Assembly: GCF_024648885.1 (NCBI RefSeq)
Contig: NZ_JANBBF010000011.1
Span: 310,001-374,000, forward strand
Reading direction: 5' to 3'
DNA length: 64,000 nt
Source: Prauserella salsuginis
GTDB taxonomy: Bacteria > Actinomycetota > Actinomycetes > Mycobacteriales > Pseudonocardiaceae
Made by a program: the position numbers and the translations under genes. Below are positions 18,734-28,782 of this stretch, one piece after another; within the stretch, counting starts at the first letter, position 1; every line of letters starts with the position of its first letter. The notes below the pieces were generated by a model. That model made no database searches. It was not told the origin of the DNA and saw nothing but the letters and a program-made list of their open reading frames with translations.

Positions 18734-19966
18734 TCACGGCCTTCTGCGGGCGAACTCCGGCGCCTGCTCGGGCCGGAGCCCGATACCGACGAGGTAGGCG
18801 GGCACGAGCGACAGTGCCGGAACCCTGCGCAGCAGCCGCTGGACGGGTTTCGGCGGGCCCAGCCGCCTGCCTTCCACGACCGGAGCGGCCACCATCCGGT
18901 GCATCAGCCGTTGCAGCGTCTGCACCGCCGCCGTCGGCAGCAGCCTGCGCTTGCGCACTGCGGCCAGGTCGGCGGCCGTCGGCGTGCCACGCCGCAGCGG
19001 CCCGGCCAGCAGTCTCGCGGCGGCCACCGCGTCCTGCACGGCCAGATTGATGCCGACCCCGCCGATCGGTGACATCGCGTGCGCGGCGTCACCGATGCAC
19101 AACAGCCCCTCCGTGTGCCACCGGGGCAGCCGGTTGAGCCGCACGTCGAGGTGTTTGACGTCGTCCATCGACGTCAGGTCGCCGACCCGGTGCGAGAGGT
19201 GCGGCAGGACCTCCGCGATGTCGCGTCGGAACGCTTCGACGCCGCGCCTGCGCAGGTCGCCGTCGGTGCCTTTGCGGCCGAGGTAGGCGAGCTGGTGGAA
19301 GCCCTCGCGCGGGATGTCGAGGACGAACCGGCCGCTGCGCATCGTGGGCGACAGTGCGGCGGTCGTGTCGTCGGGATCGCGGCCGAGCCGGAACCACCAG
19401 ACGTCGAAGGGCACCGGCCATTCCTTCGGCGTCAGCCCGACCTCGCGCCGGGCGAACGACCAGCGGCCGTCGGCGGCCACGGTCAGGTCGGCGCGCAGCT
19501 CTCCCTCACCGTCCTGCCCGCGGTAGCGCACGCCCACGACCCGGCCCTCCTGCCGGAGGAGTCCGGTGACCTCCGTGTTCATGCGCAGGGTGAACGTCGG
19601 TTCGTCGGCACCGGCCTTCGCGAGCAGGTTCAGCAGGTCCCACTGCGGCGTGAGCGCGATGTACGGGTGTCGCGTCCAGCGGGCCAGCCTGCGCAGATCG
19701 CCCACCACCACCGACGTGCCGTCCGCGGCGGGGAAGGCGATCTCGTGCAGTCGGGTCTGCGGCAGGGTCGCGAACTCCTCGCCGAGTCCGAGTTCGTCGA
19801 GCAGCGTCTGCGTCGACGGGTGCACGGTGTCGCCGCGGAAGTCGCGAAGGAAATCGCCGTGCTTCTCCAGCACCGTCACCTCGATGCCCGCCCGGGCGAG
19901 CAGCAGTCCGAGCACCATGCCGGCGGGCCCGCCACCGGCGATGACGCAGTTCGTCCGTGCGGTCAT
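18734..19966 (-). CDS. FAD-dependent monooxygenase/oxidoreductase
   Basis: The 410-residue flavoprotein belongs to the PHBH/UbiH-like group: an N-terminal FAD-binding GGGPAGMVLGLLLARAG, a middle VAADGRWSFARRE (DG motif) and a later LLCIGDAAHAMSPIGGVGINLAVQDA that binds the FAD ribityl chain. It probably hydroxylates an aromatic or polyketide-like substrate, not identified here. The ATG at 19966 has GAGG 8 nt upstream; a longer frame to 20074 is not family-like. A perfect 20-bp palindrome at 20115-20134 lies in its upstream region and is a candidate TetR-type operator. Its stop codon is close to the convergent FAH gene end. Confidence 0.87.
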   Translation of the reverse strand: MTARTNCVIAGGGPAGMVLGLLLARAGIEVTVLEKHGDFLRDFRGDTVHPSTQTLLDELGLGEEFATLPQTRLHEIAFPAADGTSVVVGDLRRLARWTRHPYIALTPQWDLLNLLAKAGADEPTFTLRMNTEVTGLLRQEGRVVGVRYRGQDGEGELRADLTVAADGRWSFARREVGLTPKEWPVPFDVWWFRLGRDPDDTTAALSPTMRSGRFVLDIPREGFHQLAYLGRKGTDGDLRRRGVEAFRRDIAEVLPHLSHRVGDLTSMDDVKHLDVRLNRLPRWHTEGLLCIGDAAHAMSPIGGVGINLAVQDAVAAARLLAGPLRRGTPTAADLAAVRKRRLLPTAAVQTLQRLMHRMVAAPVVEGRRLGPPKPVQRLLRRVPALSLVPAYLVGIGLRPEQAPEFARRRP

Positions 19967-20057
19967 CACGACCACCTCGTTTCCTCGTCGACGTTCGCTC
20001 ACCGGAGCTCGCCCTTCCGGGGTCGCCCGCGGGGTCCGCTCCCGGCTCCGCTCGTGG

Positions 20058-20109
20058 CCGTCGCTGCCGGCCATCGCTCCCGGTCATCGCTCCCGGTCAT
20101 TGCCCCCGG
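20058..20109. repeat. 13-bp tandem repeats upstream of the monooxygenase
   Basis: Four 13-bp units (consensus CATCGCTCCCGGT, the first and last degenerate) lie between the monooxygenase start and the palindrome at 20115. They are non-coding. Confidence 0.7.
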
Positions 20110-20114
20110 TCTTT

Positions 20115-20134
20115 TATTCAACGATCGTTGAATA
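20115..20134. promoter_or_regulatory. Perfect 20-bp palindrome, TetR-type operator
   Basis: TATTCAACGATCGTTGAATA is a perfect palindrome in the intergenic region between the FAD monooxygenase (reverse) and gltX (forward). Its size, A/T-rich arms and central CGATCG resemble TetR-family operators that control flavin monooxygenases. No tetR gene is present nearby, so the regulator would act from elsewhere. Confidence 0.7.
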
Positions 20135-20189
20135 GTTTCAGCATGCGCTCGCGGGCGGCCGAAGTCAACAGCGCTACGCTGGGTGGGCT

Positions 20190-21677
20190 ATGACTGAGAA
20201 CAAGCCTGCCGCCGTTCGTGCTCGCTTCTGCCCGTCGCCCACCGGTACGCCCCACGTGGGCCTGATCCGCACCGCGCTGTTCAACTGGGCGTTCGCCCGG
20301 CACAACGGCGGAAAGCTCGTGTTCCGCATCGAGGACACCGACGCCTCGCGCGACAGCGAGGAGTCGTACACGGCGCTGCTCGACGCCCTGCAGTGGCTCG
20401 GCATCGACTGGGACGAGGGTCCCGGTGTCGGCGGCGAGTACGGCCCGTACCGGCAGAGCGAACGCGCCGACATCTACCGCGACGTCGCCGCCAAGCTCCT
20501 CGAGGCGGGCGAGCTGTACGAGGCGTTCTCCACCGGCGAGGAGGCCGCGCAACGGCGCAAGGACGCCGGGCAGGACCCGCAGCTCGGCTACGACAACTAC
20601 GACCGCGACCTCACCGAGGAGCAGAAGCAGGCCTTCCGCGCCGAGGGTCGCGAACCGGTGTTGCGCCTGCGGATGCCGGACGAGGACCTGTCCTGGAACG
20701 ACCTCGTGCGCGGCGAGATCGAGTTCAAGGCGGGCACCATCCCCGACCCGGTGCTGGTGCGCGGCAACGGAGCGCCGCTCTACACGCTGACCAACCCCGT
20801 CGACGACGCGCTGATGCGCATCACCCACGTGCTGCGCGGCGAGGACCTGCTCCCGTCGACGCCGAGGCAGATCGCGCTGTACCGGGCGCTGCAGCGGGTG
20901 GGCGTCGCCGAGTTCGTCCCCGAGTTCGGCCACATGCCGTACGTCATGGGCGAGGGCAACAAGAAACTGTCCAAACGAGACCCGCAGTCGAACCTGTTCA
21001 ACTACCGGGACCGTGGTTTCATCCCCGAGGGGCTGCTGAACTACCTGGCGCTGCTCGGCTGGTCGATCGCCGACGACCGCGACATCTTCACCGTCGACGA
21101 GCTCATCGAGGCGTTCGAGATCACCAAGGTCAGCGCCAACCCCGCACGGTTCGACCTCAAGAAGGCCGAGTCGATCAACGGCAACCACGTGCGAACGCTG
21201 AGCCACGACGATTTCGTCGCGCGCGTCACGCCGTACCTCGTCGACGCGGGCGTGCTGCCGGCGCAGGCGCCGGAGGACCAGCAGGCGAAGCTCGCCGCGA
21301 TCGCACCGCTCGTGCAGGAACGTGTCGCGGTGCTGTCCGAGGCGTGCGATCTGCTGCGGTTCCTGTTCGTCGACGAGGCCGAGTTCGCCCCCGAGGATGC
21401 AGCCGCCACGAAGGCGCTCGGCCCGGACTCCGAACCGGCGCTGCGTGCGGCCATCGAGGCCCTGGAGGGACTCTCGACGTGGGCCGCGGCCGACATCGAG
21501 CAGGCGCTCAAGGATGCGCTCGTGGAAGGGCTGGGGCTCAAGCCGCGCAAGGCTTTCACGCCCGTGCGCGTCGCTGTGACCGGACGCACGGTGTCACCAC
21601 CGCTCTACGAATCGATGGAATTGCTCGGCCGTGACGTGTCACTCGGACGGCTGCGCCGGGCGTTGCCGGGCAACTGA
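20190..21677 (+). CDS. gltX: Glutamyl-tRNA synthetase GltX
   Basis: This 495-residue class I synthetase charges tRNA-Glu (and, where GatCAB is used, tRNA-Gln as well). It shows the HIGH-like [19 protein letters not shown] at the N-terminus, [15 protein letters not shown], and the KMSKS-like [11 protein letters not shown] near residue 255, followed by a helical anticodon-binding domain. The family length is about 490. The ATG at 20190 lacks a clear Shine-Dalgarno; TACGCT lies 9 nt upstream, so it may be leaderless. tRNA-Gln and tRNA-Glu genes lie about 1.1 kb downstream. Confidence 0.97.
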   Translation: MTENKPAAVRARFCPSPTGTPHVGLIRTALFNWAFARHNGGKLVFRIEDTDASRDSEESYTALLDALQWLGIDWDEGPGVGGEYGPYRQSERADIYRDVAAKLLEAGELYEAFSTGEEAAQRRKDAGQDPQLGYDNYDRDLTEEQKQAFRAEGREPVLRLRMPDEDLSWNDLVRGEIEFKAGTIPDPVLVRGNGAPLYTLTNPVDDALMRITHVLRGEDLLPSTPRQIALYRALQRVGVAEFVPEFGHMPYVMGEGNKKLSKRDPQSNLFNYRDRGFIPEGLLNYLALLGWSIADDRDIFTVDELIEAFEITKVSANPARFDLKKAESINGNHVRTLSHDDFVARVTPYLVDAGVLPAQAPEDQQAKLAAIAPLVQERVAVLSEACDLLRFLFVDEAEFAPEDAAATKALGPDSEPALRAAIEALEGLSTWAAADIEQALKDALVEGLGLKPRKAFTPVRVAVTGRTVSPPLYESMELLGRDVSLGRLRRALPGN

Positions 21678-21764
21678 GCGTAGGCGAGCTGGACCGAAAC
21701 AGACTCGGCCATATCACCTCGTCAGCAGAGTCGGTCCGGCGCAAAAACCCCTAGCCTCGCGTGA

Positions 21765-22604
21765 GTGGCTTTTGCGCTTGGCTCCCCGACAGCTCCGCAT
21801 TCCGTCGCCGACACCGATCGCGACGACGTCGACGTCTGGGCACCGCCCGAACTCCGGGCCGTGTGCCTGGACATCGACGACACGCTGATCGACTTCACGG
21901 CGACGGGCAAGCGCACGCTCGCCACCCTGACCGGACGCGCCGACATCTGGGACGAATGGGAACGCGTCACCGACGAGCACGTCGCACGCGTCGTCGCGGG
22001 TGAACTCGACTACGCCGACATGCATGCGCGCCGCAGTCATGCGTTCCTGCGCGGACTCGGCATGGACGTCGACCTCGCCGACGCGGCAGTGTTCGAAACC
22101 CGTCGCAAAGCGCTGCTGAACCGCTCCTGGCGGCTCTTCGACGACGTCGTGCCGTGTCTCGAATGGCTCGCCGCCGCGGGCGTGCAACTGGCCGCCGTGA
22201 CGAACGCCTCCGGCGCCCATCAACGCGACAAACTCGCCGCACTCGGTCTGGCCCGGTTCTTCGACCACGTCGCCATCGCGGGCGAACTCGGTGTCGCCAA
22301 GCCCGATCCCGCGATGTTCCAGTCCGTGTGCCTCCAGCTCGGGTGCGACCCCCGCGAAGCCGTGCACCTCGGGGACAAACTCACCACCGACGCCATCGGC
22401 GCGCGTGACGCCGGTCTCACCGGAATCTGGCTCCATCGAGACCCCGACGGGGCGGCCGGAAGTGGGGCAGAGGTCTCCGCCGACACCGACGACGCCGTCC
22501 GCGGTGCAGCACCCGCCGACGTCCCCGTCCTCACCACGCTCGCCGCACTGCCCGAGCTGTTGGTGTCCGAGTTCGTCCGCGTCGGCGTCCCGGCGCCCCG
22601 CTGA
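21765..22604 (+). CDS. HAD family hydrolase
   Basis: This 279-residue haloacid dehalogenase-like phosphatase has motif I CLDIDDTLIDF near residue 35 (catalytic Asp pair), a helical C1 cap, motif II AVTNASGAHQ, motif III Lys in ELGVAKPDPAMF and motif IV HLGDKLTTDAIGARDAG. The substrate is unknown; YjjG/GPH-type phosphatases are nearest by motif pattern. The GTG at 21765 follows a -10 box TAGCCT (21752-21757) by exactly seven bases, predicting a leaderless mRNA. The C-terminal 45 residues are Ala-rich and variable. Confidence 0.88.
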   Translation: MAFALGSPTAPHSVADTDRDDVDVWAPPELRAVCLDIDDTLIDFTATGKRTLATLTGRADIWDEWERVTDEHVARVVAGELDYADMHARRSHAFLRGLGMDVDLADAAVFETRRKALLNRSWRLFDDVVPCLEWLAAAGVQLAAVTNASGAHQRDKLAALGLARFFDHVAIAGELGVAKPDPAMFQSVCLQLGCDPREAVHLGDKLTTDAIGARDAGLTGIWLHRDPDGAAGSGAEVSADTDDAVRGAAPADVPVLTTLAALPELLVSEFVRVGVPAPR

Positions 22605-22773
22605 CGGCCACTCAGGCCGCAATACCTGCGGCAATGGGCCCGCCGCCGCCGAAACGGGCCCCGGCTGCAAGCGGCCACAGAGCGTGGTCTATGCTTTCTT
22701 CAACAACGCGATACGGACCGGGTAGGAACCTGGCGAACGGCAGTCCGCCGGCCGACTCGGACGAAGTATCCGT

Positions 22774-22845
22774 TGGGGTATGGTGTAATCGGCAGCACGA
22801 CTGATTCTGGTTCAGTTAGTCTAGGTTCGAGTCCTGGTACCCCAG
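22774..22845 (+). tRNA. tRNA-Gln (CTG)
   Basis: A 72-nt cloverleaf: acceptor TGGGGTA pairs with TACCCCA, the anticodon arm ACTGA-TTCTGGT-TCAGT has anticodon CTG, and the T-arm contains GGTTCGAGTCC. The discriminator base is G. No encoded CCA. Confidence 0.95.
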
Positions 22846-22898
22846 CTGAGAAGCGAACAAGCCGCTCTGGTAAGTTCTCTTCCAACATAAAAGAACAT

Positions 22899-22971
22899 GC
22901 CCCCGTCGTCTAGCGGCCTAGGACGCCGGCCTCTCACGCCGGTAGCGTGGGTTCGAATCCCATCGGGGGTA
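22899..22971 (+). tRNA. tRNA-Glu (CTC)
   Basis: A 73-nt cloverleaf: acceptor GCCCCCG with CGGGGGT, anticodon arm CCGGC-CTCTCAC-GCCGG with anticodon CTC, and T-arm GGGTTCGAATCCC. It lies 53 nt after tRNA-Gln and is followed at once by a strong terminator, so the two are probably cotranscribed. Confidence 0.95.
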
Positions 22972-22982
22972 CAAGAAAAACG

Positions 22983-23021
22983 GAAAAGCCCTATCTGCGG
23001 AAAGCGCAGATAGGGCTTTTC
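22983..23021 (+). terminator. Terminator of the tRNA pair
   Basis: A perfect 17-bp stem (22983-22999 with 23005-23021) around a five-base GAAAG loop ends in CTTTTC. It lies 11 nt after tRNA-Glu. Confidence 0.9.
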
Positions 23022-23033
23022 TCGTTGTGTCTT

Positions 23034-23566
23034 GTGGGGGCGCAGCCCCCACGCCCCGAGCCCGGCGGGCTTCGCCCCCGGACCCCCTGCCTGTGGTTGC
23101 TCGGCGTTCGTGTGTTGCGTGGGGTGGGTGGGTCCGGCCGTGCTCGCTGCGCTCGCCGGCCTCGCCGGCCTGGGTGGGGAGGGGCGTCGACCTCGCTGCG
23201 CGTGGGTCGACGGTTCGCTGGCGCTCACCGCGATGCTGTGGGTGCGAGTGTGGAGTGATGGTTCGCCGTTGCTCGCTGGCGCTCGCTCGGCTTCTCGGGG
23301 TGAGGGTAAGGCGTGGGCCGTTGTCTCGGCGCCCTTGCTCGCTGCGCTCGCTCGGCTGGTGCCGGTTTCGGGGCGTGGGGCGGTTTCAGGCGTGTCCTTC
23401 GCCGCGGGTTTCGTGGCGTGGGCGGTCGTCATGGCGCCGTTGCTCGCCGGCGCTCGCTCGGCCGGTGCGGGTTTCGGGGGAGTGTGGGGCCGGGGGCTCC
23501 GTTGCGCTGAGTCGTGCTCGGGGAGCGGCGCTGGCGAAAGCCGGGCGCGGCCTCGGAGTTGAGGAG
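23034..23566. other. Non-coding imperfect-repeat region after the tRNAs
   Basis: This 530-bp stretch begins with a hairpin GTGGGGGC/GCCCCCAC (23034-23052). It then holds at least four imperfect copies of a GCTCGCTGCGCTCGCTCGG-like motif (near 23138, 23268, 23334, 23440), interleaved with GGTTTCGGGG and GGCGTGGGC segments. Open frames across it encode low-complexity Arg/Ala/Gly strings and look non-coding. No att site or integrase remnant is recognised despite the tRNA neighbours. Confidence 0.55.
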
Positions 23567-24286
23567 TCAGAGGCGTTCCTGGAGGCCTTCCGCCGCGTCG
23601 AGGAGATCGCTGGCCCACCGGGCGCCGGGCTTGCGGCCGATCCGGTCCACCGGACCCGACACCGACACCGCCGCCACGACGGCACCCGACGAATCCCGCA
23701 CCGGCGCCGAGACGCTCGCCACCCCGGGCTCCCGCTCGGCGACACTCTGCGCCCAGCCGCGACGCCGAACCTCCAGCAGCGTCCGCTCCCCGAACACCGC
23801 ATCCGAGAGAATCGCCTGCTGCGTATGGGCATCCGCCCACGCCGTCAGCACCTTCGCCCCGGATCCGGCCGTCATCGGCAGCCGCGAGCCCACCGGCACC
23901 GTGTCGCGCAGCCCGCTCGGCGGTTCCGCCGATGCCACGCACACCCGCTGCACCCCGTCGCGGCGGTACACCTGCACGCTCTCGCCCGTCATGTCCCGCA
24001 ATTTGGGCAACACGACCGCCGCCGCGTCCAGTAGCGGATCCGCCGTTCCTCCGGACAGTTCCGCCAGGGCCGCCCCGGGACGCCAGCGGCCGTCGGGTCC
24101 GCGCCGCAGTAGCCGATGCACCTCGAGTCCCACTGCCAAGCGGTGGGCCGTCGCCCGCGGCAACCCTGTCTCGGCGCACAACTCTGCCAAGCCGCACGGC
24201 TGCTGCGCCGCCGCCTGCAAGACGGCGATGGCTTTGTCCAAGACACCGATACCGCTCTGCTGAGCCTCAGAGTTATGCTGTCCCAC
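23567..24286 (-). CDS. ndgR: IclR-family regulator, NdgR/LtbR type
   Basis: The 239-residue product has an N-terminal winged HTH ([38 protein letters not shown]) and a C-terminal IclR effector domain ([18 protein letters not shown], then ATAHRL-type and [16 protein letters not shown] motifs). It is divergent from leuCD. In Corynebacterium (LtbR) and Streptomyces (NdgR) the orthologue in this position controls leuCD and related amino-acid genes, so that role is inferred. The GTG at 24286 follows a minus-strand -10 TAGTAT by six bases, suggesting a leaderless mRNA. A GCTGT-ACAGC dyad spans its start, consistent with autoregulation. Confidence 0.88.
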   Translation of the reverse strand: MGQHNSEAQQSGIGVLDKAIAVLQAAAQQPCGLAELCAETGLPRATAHRLAVGLEVHRLLRRGPDGRWRPGAALAELSGGTADPLLDAAAVVLPKLRDMTGESVQVYRRDGVQRVCVASAEPPSGLRDTVPVGSRLPMTAGSGAKVLTAWADAHTQQAILSDAVFGERTLLEVRRRGWAQSVAEREPGVASVSAPVRDSSGAVVAAVSVSGPVDRIGRKPGARWASDLLDAAEGLQERL

Positions 24287-24316
24287 ACAGCGATACTACA
24301 ATCCCGAAGTCTGGGA
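24277..24316. promoter_or_regulatory. Divergent ndgR-leuC promoter and operator candidates
   Basis: A plus-strand -10 TACAAT (24297-24302) for leuC overlaps the minus-strand -10 TAGTAT (24293-24298) for the regulator. GCTGT/ACAGC (24277-24291) and TCCC/GGGA (24302-24316) form short dyads on either side. More TCCC/GGGA half-sites recur up to 24410. Their density suggests regulator binding; none is proven. Confidence 0.5.
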
Positions 24317-24428
24317 CGTCCACCATTTGGGACGGTTCGGGCGATCACAGTCCGGCCGGCCACCACATTTCCCAATGACGGCGGTCCCAGCGACCACAGT
24401 TCCCAGCGACATTCATGGAGGAGCCCTG

Positions 24429-25841
<1,413 letters not shown>

Positions 25842-25899
25842 CTCACCCCCGCTTCACACCGATCGCATAGACGACCGATCGCTCAGGCAGGAGACCCTG

Positions 25900-26505
25900 A
25901 TGGAACCGATCACCGAGCACACCGGCATCGGCGTGCCGCTGCGCAGGTCCAACGTGGACACCGACCAGATCATCCCCGCCGTCTACCTCAAGCGTGTGAG
26001 CCGCACCGGCTTCGAGGACGGCCTGTTCGCCGCCTGGCGCGGTGACGAGGACTTCATCCTCAACGTCGAGCCGTTCGACCGGGGCACCGTGCTCGTCGCC
26101 GGGCCCGATTTCGGCACCGGCTCCTCGCGGGAGCACGCCGTGTGGGCGCTGATGAACTACGGCTTCCGCGTCGTCATCTCGTCCCGCTTCGCCGACATCT
26201 TCCGCGGCAATGCGGGCAAGCAGGGCCTCGTGGCCGCGCAGTGCTCGCCCGACGACGTCGAACTGCTGTGGAAGATCCTCGAGAACGAGCCCGGCACCAC
26301 GGTCACTGTGGACCTTGCGGAGAAGACCGTGCGGGCCAAGGACTTCAGTGCCCCCTTCGAGATCGACGACTACACGCGCTGGCGGCTGATGGAGGGACTC
26401 GACGACATCGCCCTCACACTGCGCCACGCCGACGACATCGCCGAGTTCGAACGCACCCGGCCGGCCCACAAGCCCGTGACGCTTCCGGCCGCGCAGCCGG
26501 AGTAG
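25900..26505 (+). CDS. leuD: 3-isopropylmalate dehydratase small subunit LeuD
   Basis: This 201-residue partner of LeuC carries the mobile swivel domain. It shows [20 protein letters not shown] near the N-terminus, [17 protein letters not shown] and [15 protein letters not shown]. The length is typical. AGGAGA lies about 6 nt before the ATG. Confidence 0.97.
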   Translation: MEPITEHTGIGVPLRRSNVDTDQIIPAVYLKRVSRTGFEDGLFAAWRGDEDFILNVEPFDRGTVLVAGPDFGTGSSREHAVWALMNYGFRVVISSRFADIFRGNAGKQGLVAAQCSPDDVELLWKILENEPGTTVTVDLAEKTVRAKDFSAPFEIDDYTRWRLMEGLDDIALTLRHADDIAEFERTRPAHKPVTLPAAQPE

Positions 26506-26613
26506 GCAGCCCGCCTCCCTGGAGAACCTCGAAGATTCCCTGTTCAGCAAGGGAATCCGGCCCGGCCCACCGGCCGGCATCCGACACCAGACGGCCAGCC
26601 CGAGAACCGGGGT

Positions 26614-26639
26614 CGATCGCCGCTCATCGGCGGCGATCG
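26614..26639. terminator. 10-bp hairpin after leuD
   Basis: CGATCGCCGC (26614-26623) pairs with GCGGCGATCG (26630-26639) around six bases, 108 nt after leuD and 118 nt before hupB. It may end leuCD transcription. No U-tract. Confidence 0.5.
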
Positions 26640-26757
26640 CCCATCCGGTAAGGGAAAAATCCGCGTGCCGTTTGGAAATTGTGCTGCGTAGGTAATACCG
26701 TGTGCGCATGTCGGCCGGTGTGGCCGGGTAACACGTAGTTCTTCATGGAGGACTGGA

Positions 26758-27615
26758 ATGGCCAACAAGGCCCAACTCATCGAGGCGCTCGGCGAGCGCC
26801 TGGGCGACAAGAAGGTCGCCACGCAGGCCGTCGACAATCTCGTCGACATCATCATTCGGACGGTCAACAAGGGCGAAAAGGTGAACATCACCGGTTTCGG
26901 TGTGTTCGAGAAGCGCGCCCGCGCCGCCCGCACCGCGCGGAACCCGCGTACCGGCGAGACCGTCCGCGTGAAGAAGACCAACGTCCCGGCCTTCCGCGCG
27001 GGCACCACGTTCAAGGATGTGGTGAGCGGCACGAAGAAGCTGCCGAAGGCCACGAAGGCCAAGCCGGTGTCCGGTACCACCGCGCGTGGCACCACCGCCC
27101 GTGCCACGACCTCCACGGCCTCGTCCACGCGCAGCACGACCACCCGTTCGCGCGCGACGACGGCGACCCGTGCCACGGCCACGAAGTCGGCTCCGAAGAC
27201 CGCGACCAAGTCGACGGCTTCGAAGACGGCGTCGAAGTCGACGGCGACGAAGGCCGCTCCGAAGACGGCTGCCAAGTCCACGGCGTCGAAGTCGACCGCG
27301 AGCAAGGCGACGGCCGCGAAGTCCACCGCGGCGAAGTCCACGGCCGCCAAGTCGACGGCTTCGAAGTCCACCGCCGCCAAGTCCACCGCGGCGAAGTCCA
27401 CGGCCAAGAGCACCACCAAGGCCGCTCCGAAGACGGCGTCGAAGTCGACGGCGACGAAGGCCGCCCCGAAGACGGCCGCGAAGTCCACGGCGTCGAAGTC
27501 GACCACGAAGGCCGCTCCGAAGACGGCTACCAAGACGACCAAGGCGGCAGCCACGCCGGCGAAGACCACTGCCAAGGCGTCGACGACGAAGAAGACGGCC
27601 GCCAAGAAGAAGTGA
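26758..27615 (+). CDS. hupB: HU-family nucleoid protein HupB with Lys-rich tail
   Basis: The 285-residue product has an N-terminal HU domain (residues 1-90: [52 protein letters not shown]) and a roughly 190-residue basic tail built from degenerate AAKSTA, ASKSTA and APKTA units. This two-domain form is the actinobacterial HupB/Hlp. It binds and compacts DNA; the tail resembles eukaryotic histone H1 and is a known target of acetylation and methylation in mycobacteria. GGAGG lies 6-7 nt before the ATG. The repetitive tail DNA could vary in length between strains. A terminator hairpin follows. Confidence 0.96.
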   Translation: MANKAQLIEALGERLGDKKVATQAVDNLVDIIIRTVNKGEKVNITGFGVFEKRARAARTARNPRTGETVRVKKTNVPAFRAGTTFKDVVSGTKKLPKATKAKPVSGTTARGTTARATTSTASSTRSTTTRSRATTATRATATKSAPKTATKSTASKTASKSTATKAAPKTAAKSTASKSTASKATAAKSTAAKSTAAKSTASKSTAAKSTAAKSTAKSTTKAAPKTASKSTATKAAPKTAAKSTASKSTTKAAPKTATKTTKAAATPAKTTAKASTTKKTAAKKK

Positions 27616-27657
27616 GCCGGCCTGCCGGTTCACGTGGCGCCGGCCGCGCCGCGCGCA

Positions 27658-27695
27658 GACGGGCCCCGCACCACATCAGCGGTGCGGGGCCCGTC
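27658..27695 (+). terminator. 15-bp hairpin terminator after hupB
   Basis: GACGGGCCCCGCACC (27658-27672) pairs perfectly with 27681-27695 around an eight-base loop, 43 nt after hupB. No U-tract follows. Confidence 0.75.
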
Positions 27696-27834
27696 GCTGC
27701 TCACGGCCCGGCCGCAACGCTGCGACCGCGGTGCCGCCGGAGACGGCCTGGGACCGCGGTGAGCCGGTTCCCGGCCGGATCGGGCAGCGGTACCCGTTTT
27801 CCGGCGGCGAGTGGTTCTCAGGCGCTAGTGATTG

Positions 27835-28782
27835 CTAGACGGCGAGTGGCGCGGCCAGCGCGTTCGACAGATAGCCGGCTGCGACGAGACGTCCGACACG
27901 GTCGAACGTGAGCTGCCACACCGAACCCTTCTTCGCCGCGACACCGTCCGGTTTGGTCCGGGGCAACGCCACACCGCCGCGGTCGGCGAGCGTGGCGACC
28001 ACGTGCGGGATCACTCCGCCCTGGCTGCACACGACCGGAGTCCCACCTTCGACCGCGATCTCCACGATGCGCTGCACCGCCCGCCCGGGATCGGCCGCGA
28101 AGTTGCGCTCCGAGAGTGCGTCGTCGTGCGCCACCTCGGTGCCGAGGTCCTCGGCGACACCCTTGACGGTCTGCACACAGCGCAGCAGGGGAGCGGACAA
28201 GACCCGGTCGGGGGCGAACGTGGCCAGAATCGGTTGCAGGGCTCGCGCCTGACGTTCCCCCGCATCGCTCAGCGGCCGCAGGTCGTCGTCGCCGGTCCAC
28301 GTCTCGCGTTTGCCCGCCTTGGCGTGCCGCACGAGCAGCATCGACGTGACCTGCTGGGGCAGGGCGGCGAACCGCTCGACCACGTCGCTGTCCGAATCGT
28401 AGGTCAACAGCTGGGCCGCGTCGTCCGGTGCGGCCCAGCGCAGTTCGTCGACTTCCCCGTTCGCTTCGAATACGCCCTCTCCGGCGCGCGCACTGAAGTA
28501 GTCGACCGCTTTCCTGCCGCGCGCGATGCGGTATTCGACACGTTTCAGGAATGCGCCGAGGACGGCGGGGAAGCCCGTTTCCTCCCTGAGTTCCCGCACC
28601 GCGGCCACGGGGGCGGTTTCCCCCGGGTCGAGATGTCCTTTCGGTAGTGACCAGTCGTCGTATCGCGGCCGGTGGACGACCGCGATCTCGACGCCAGGGG
28701 CCCCGTCAGCGGCAGGGCGCCAAAGCACCGCCCCAGCAGCGTGGGCGGCGATGTGATCTGCGGCCTCGGTGGTAGTGCTCAC
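27835..28782 (-). CDS. mutT1: MutT1-like NUDIX hydrolase with histidine-phosphatase domain
   Basis: This 315-residue two-domain enzyme has a NUDIX domain (residues 10-145) with a complete box starting [10 protein letters not shown] near residue 49 and ending REETGF, and a C-terminal histidine phosphatase domain beginning [11 protein letters not shown] (catalytic H153). Mycobacterial MutT1 has the same fusion and cleaves 8-oxo-dGTP, 8-oxo-GTP and dinucleoside polyphosphates. The GTG start overlaps the ppk stop in a GTGA tetranucleotide, so translation is probably coupled to ppk. The same ppk-mutT1 pairing exists in mycobacteria. Confidence 0.94.
   Translation of the reverse strand: MSTTTEAADHIAAHAAGAVLWRPAADGAPGVEIAVVHRPRYDDWSLPKGHLDPGETAPVAAVRELREETGFPAVLGAFLKRVEYRIARGRKAVDYFSARAGEGVFEANGEVDELRWAAPDDAAQLLTYDSDSDVVERFAALPQQVTSMLLVRHAKAGKRETWTGDDDLRPLSDAGERQARALQPILATFAPDRVLSAPLLRCVQTVKGVAEDLGTEVAHDDALSERNFAADPGRAVQRIVEIAVEGGTPVVCSQGGVIPHVVATLADRGGVALPRTKPDGVAAKKGSVWQLTFDRVGRLVAAGYLSNALAAPLAV

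Noticed and set aside
20118-20161. An eight-codon ORF (MLKLFNDR) opposite gltX
   Set aside because: It simply reads across the 20-bp palindrome and has no ribosome-binding site or amino-acid codon run suggesting a leader peptide.
22774-23566. Integrated element at the tRNA-Gln/tRNA-Glu genes
   Set aside because: There is no integrase, no duplicated tRNA 3' end and the flanking gene order is the standard actinobacterial one.
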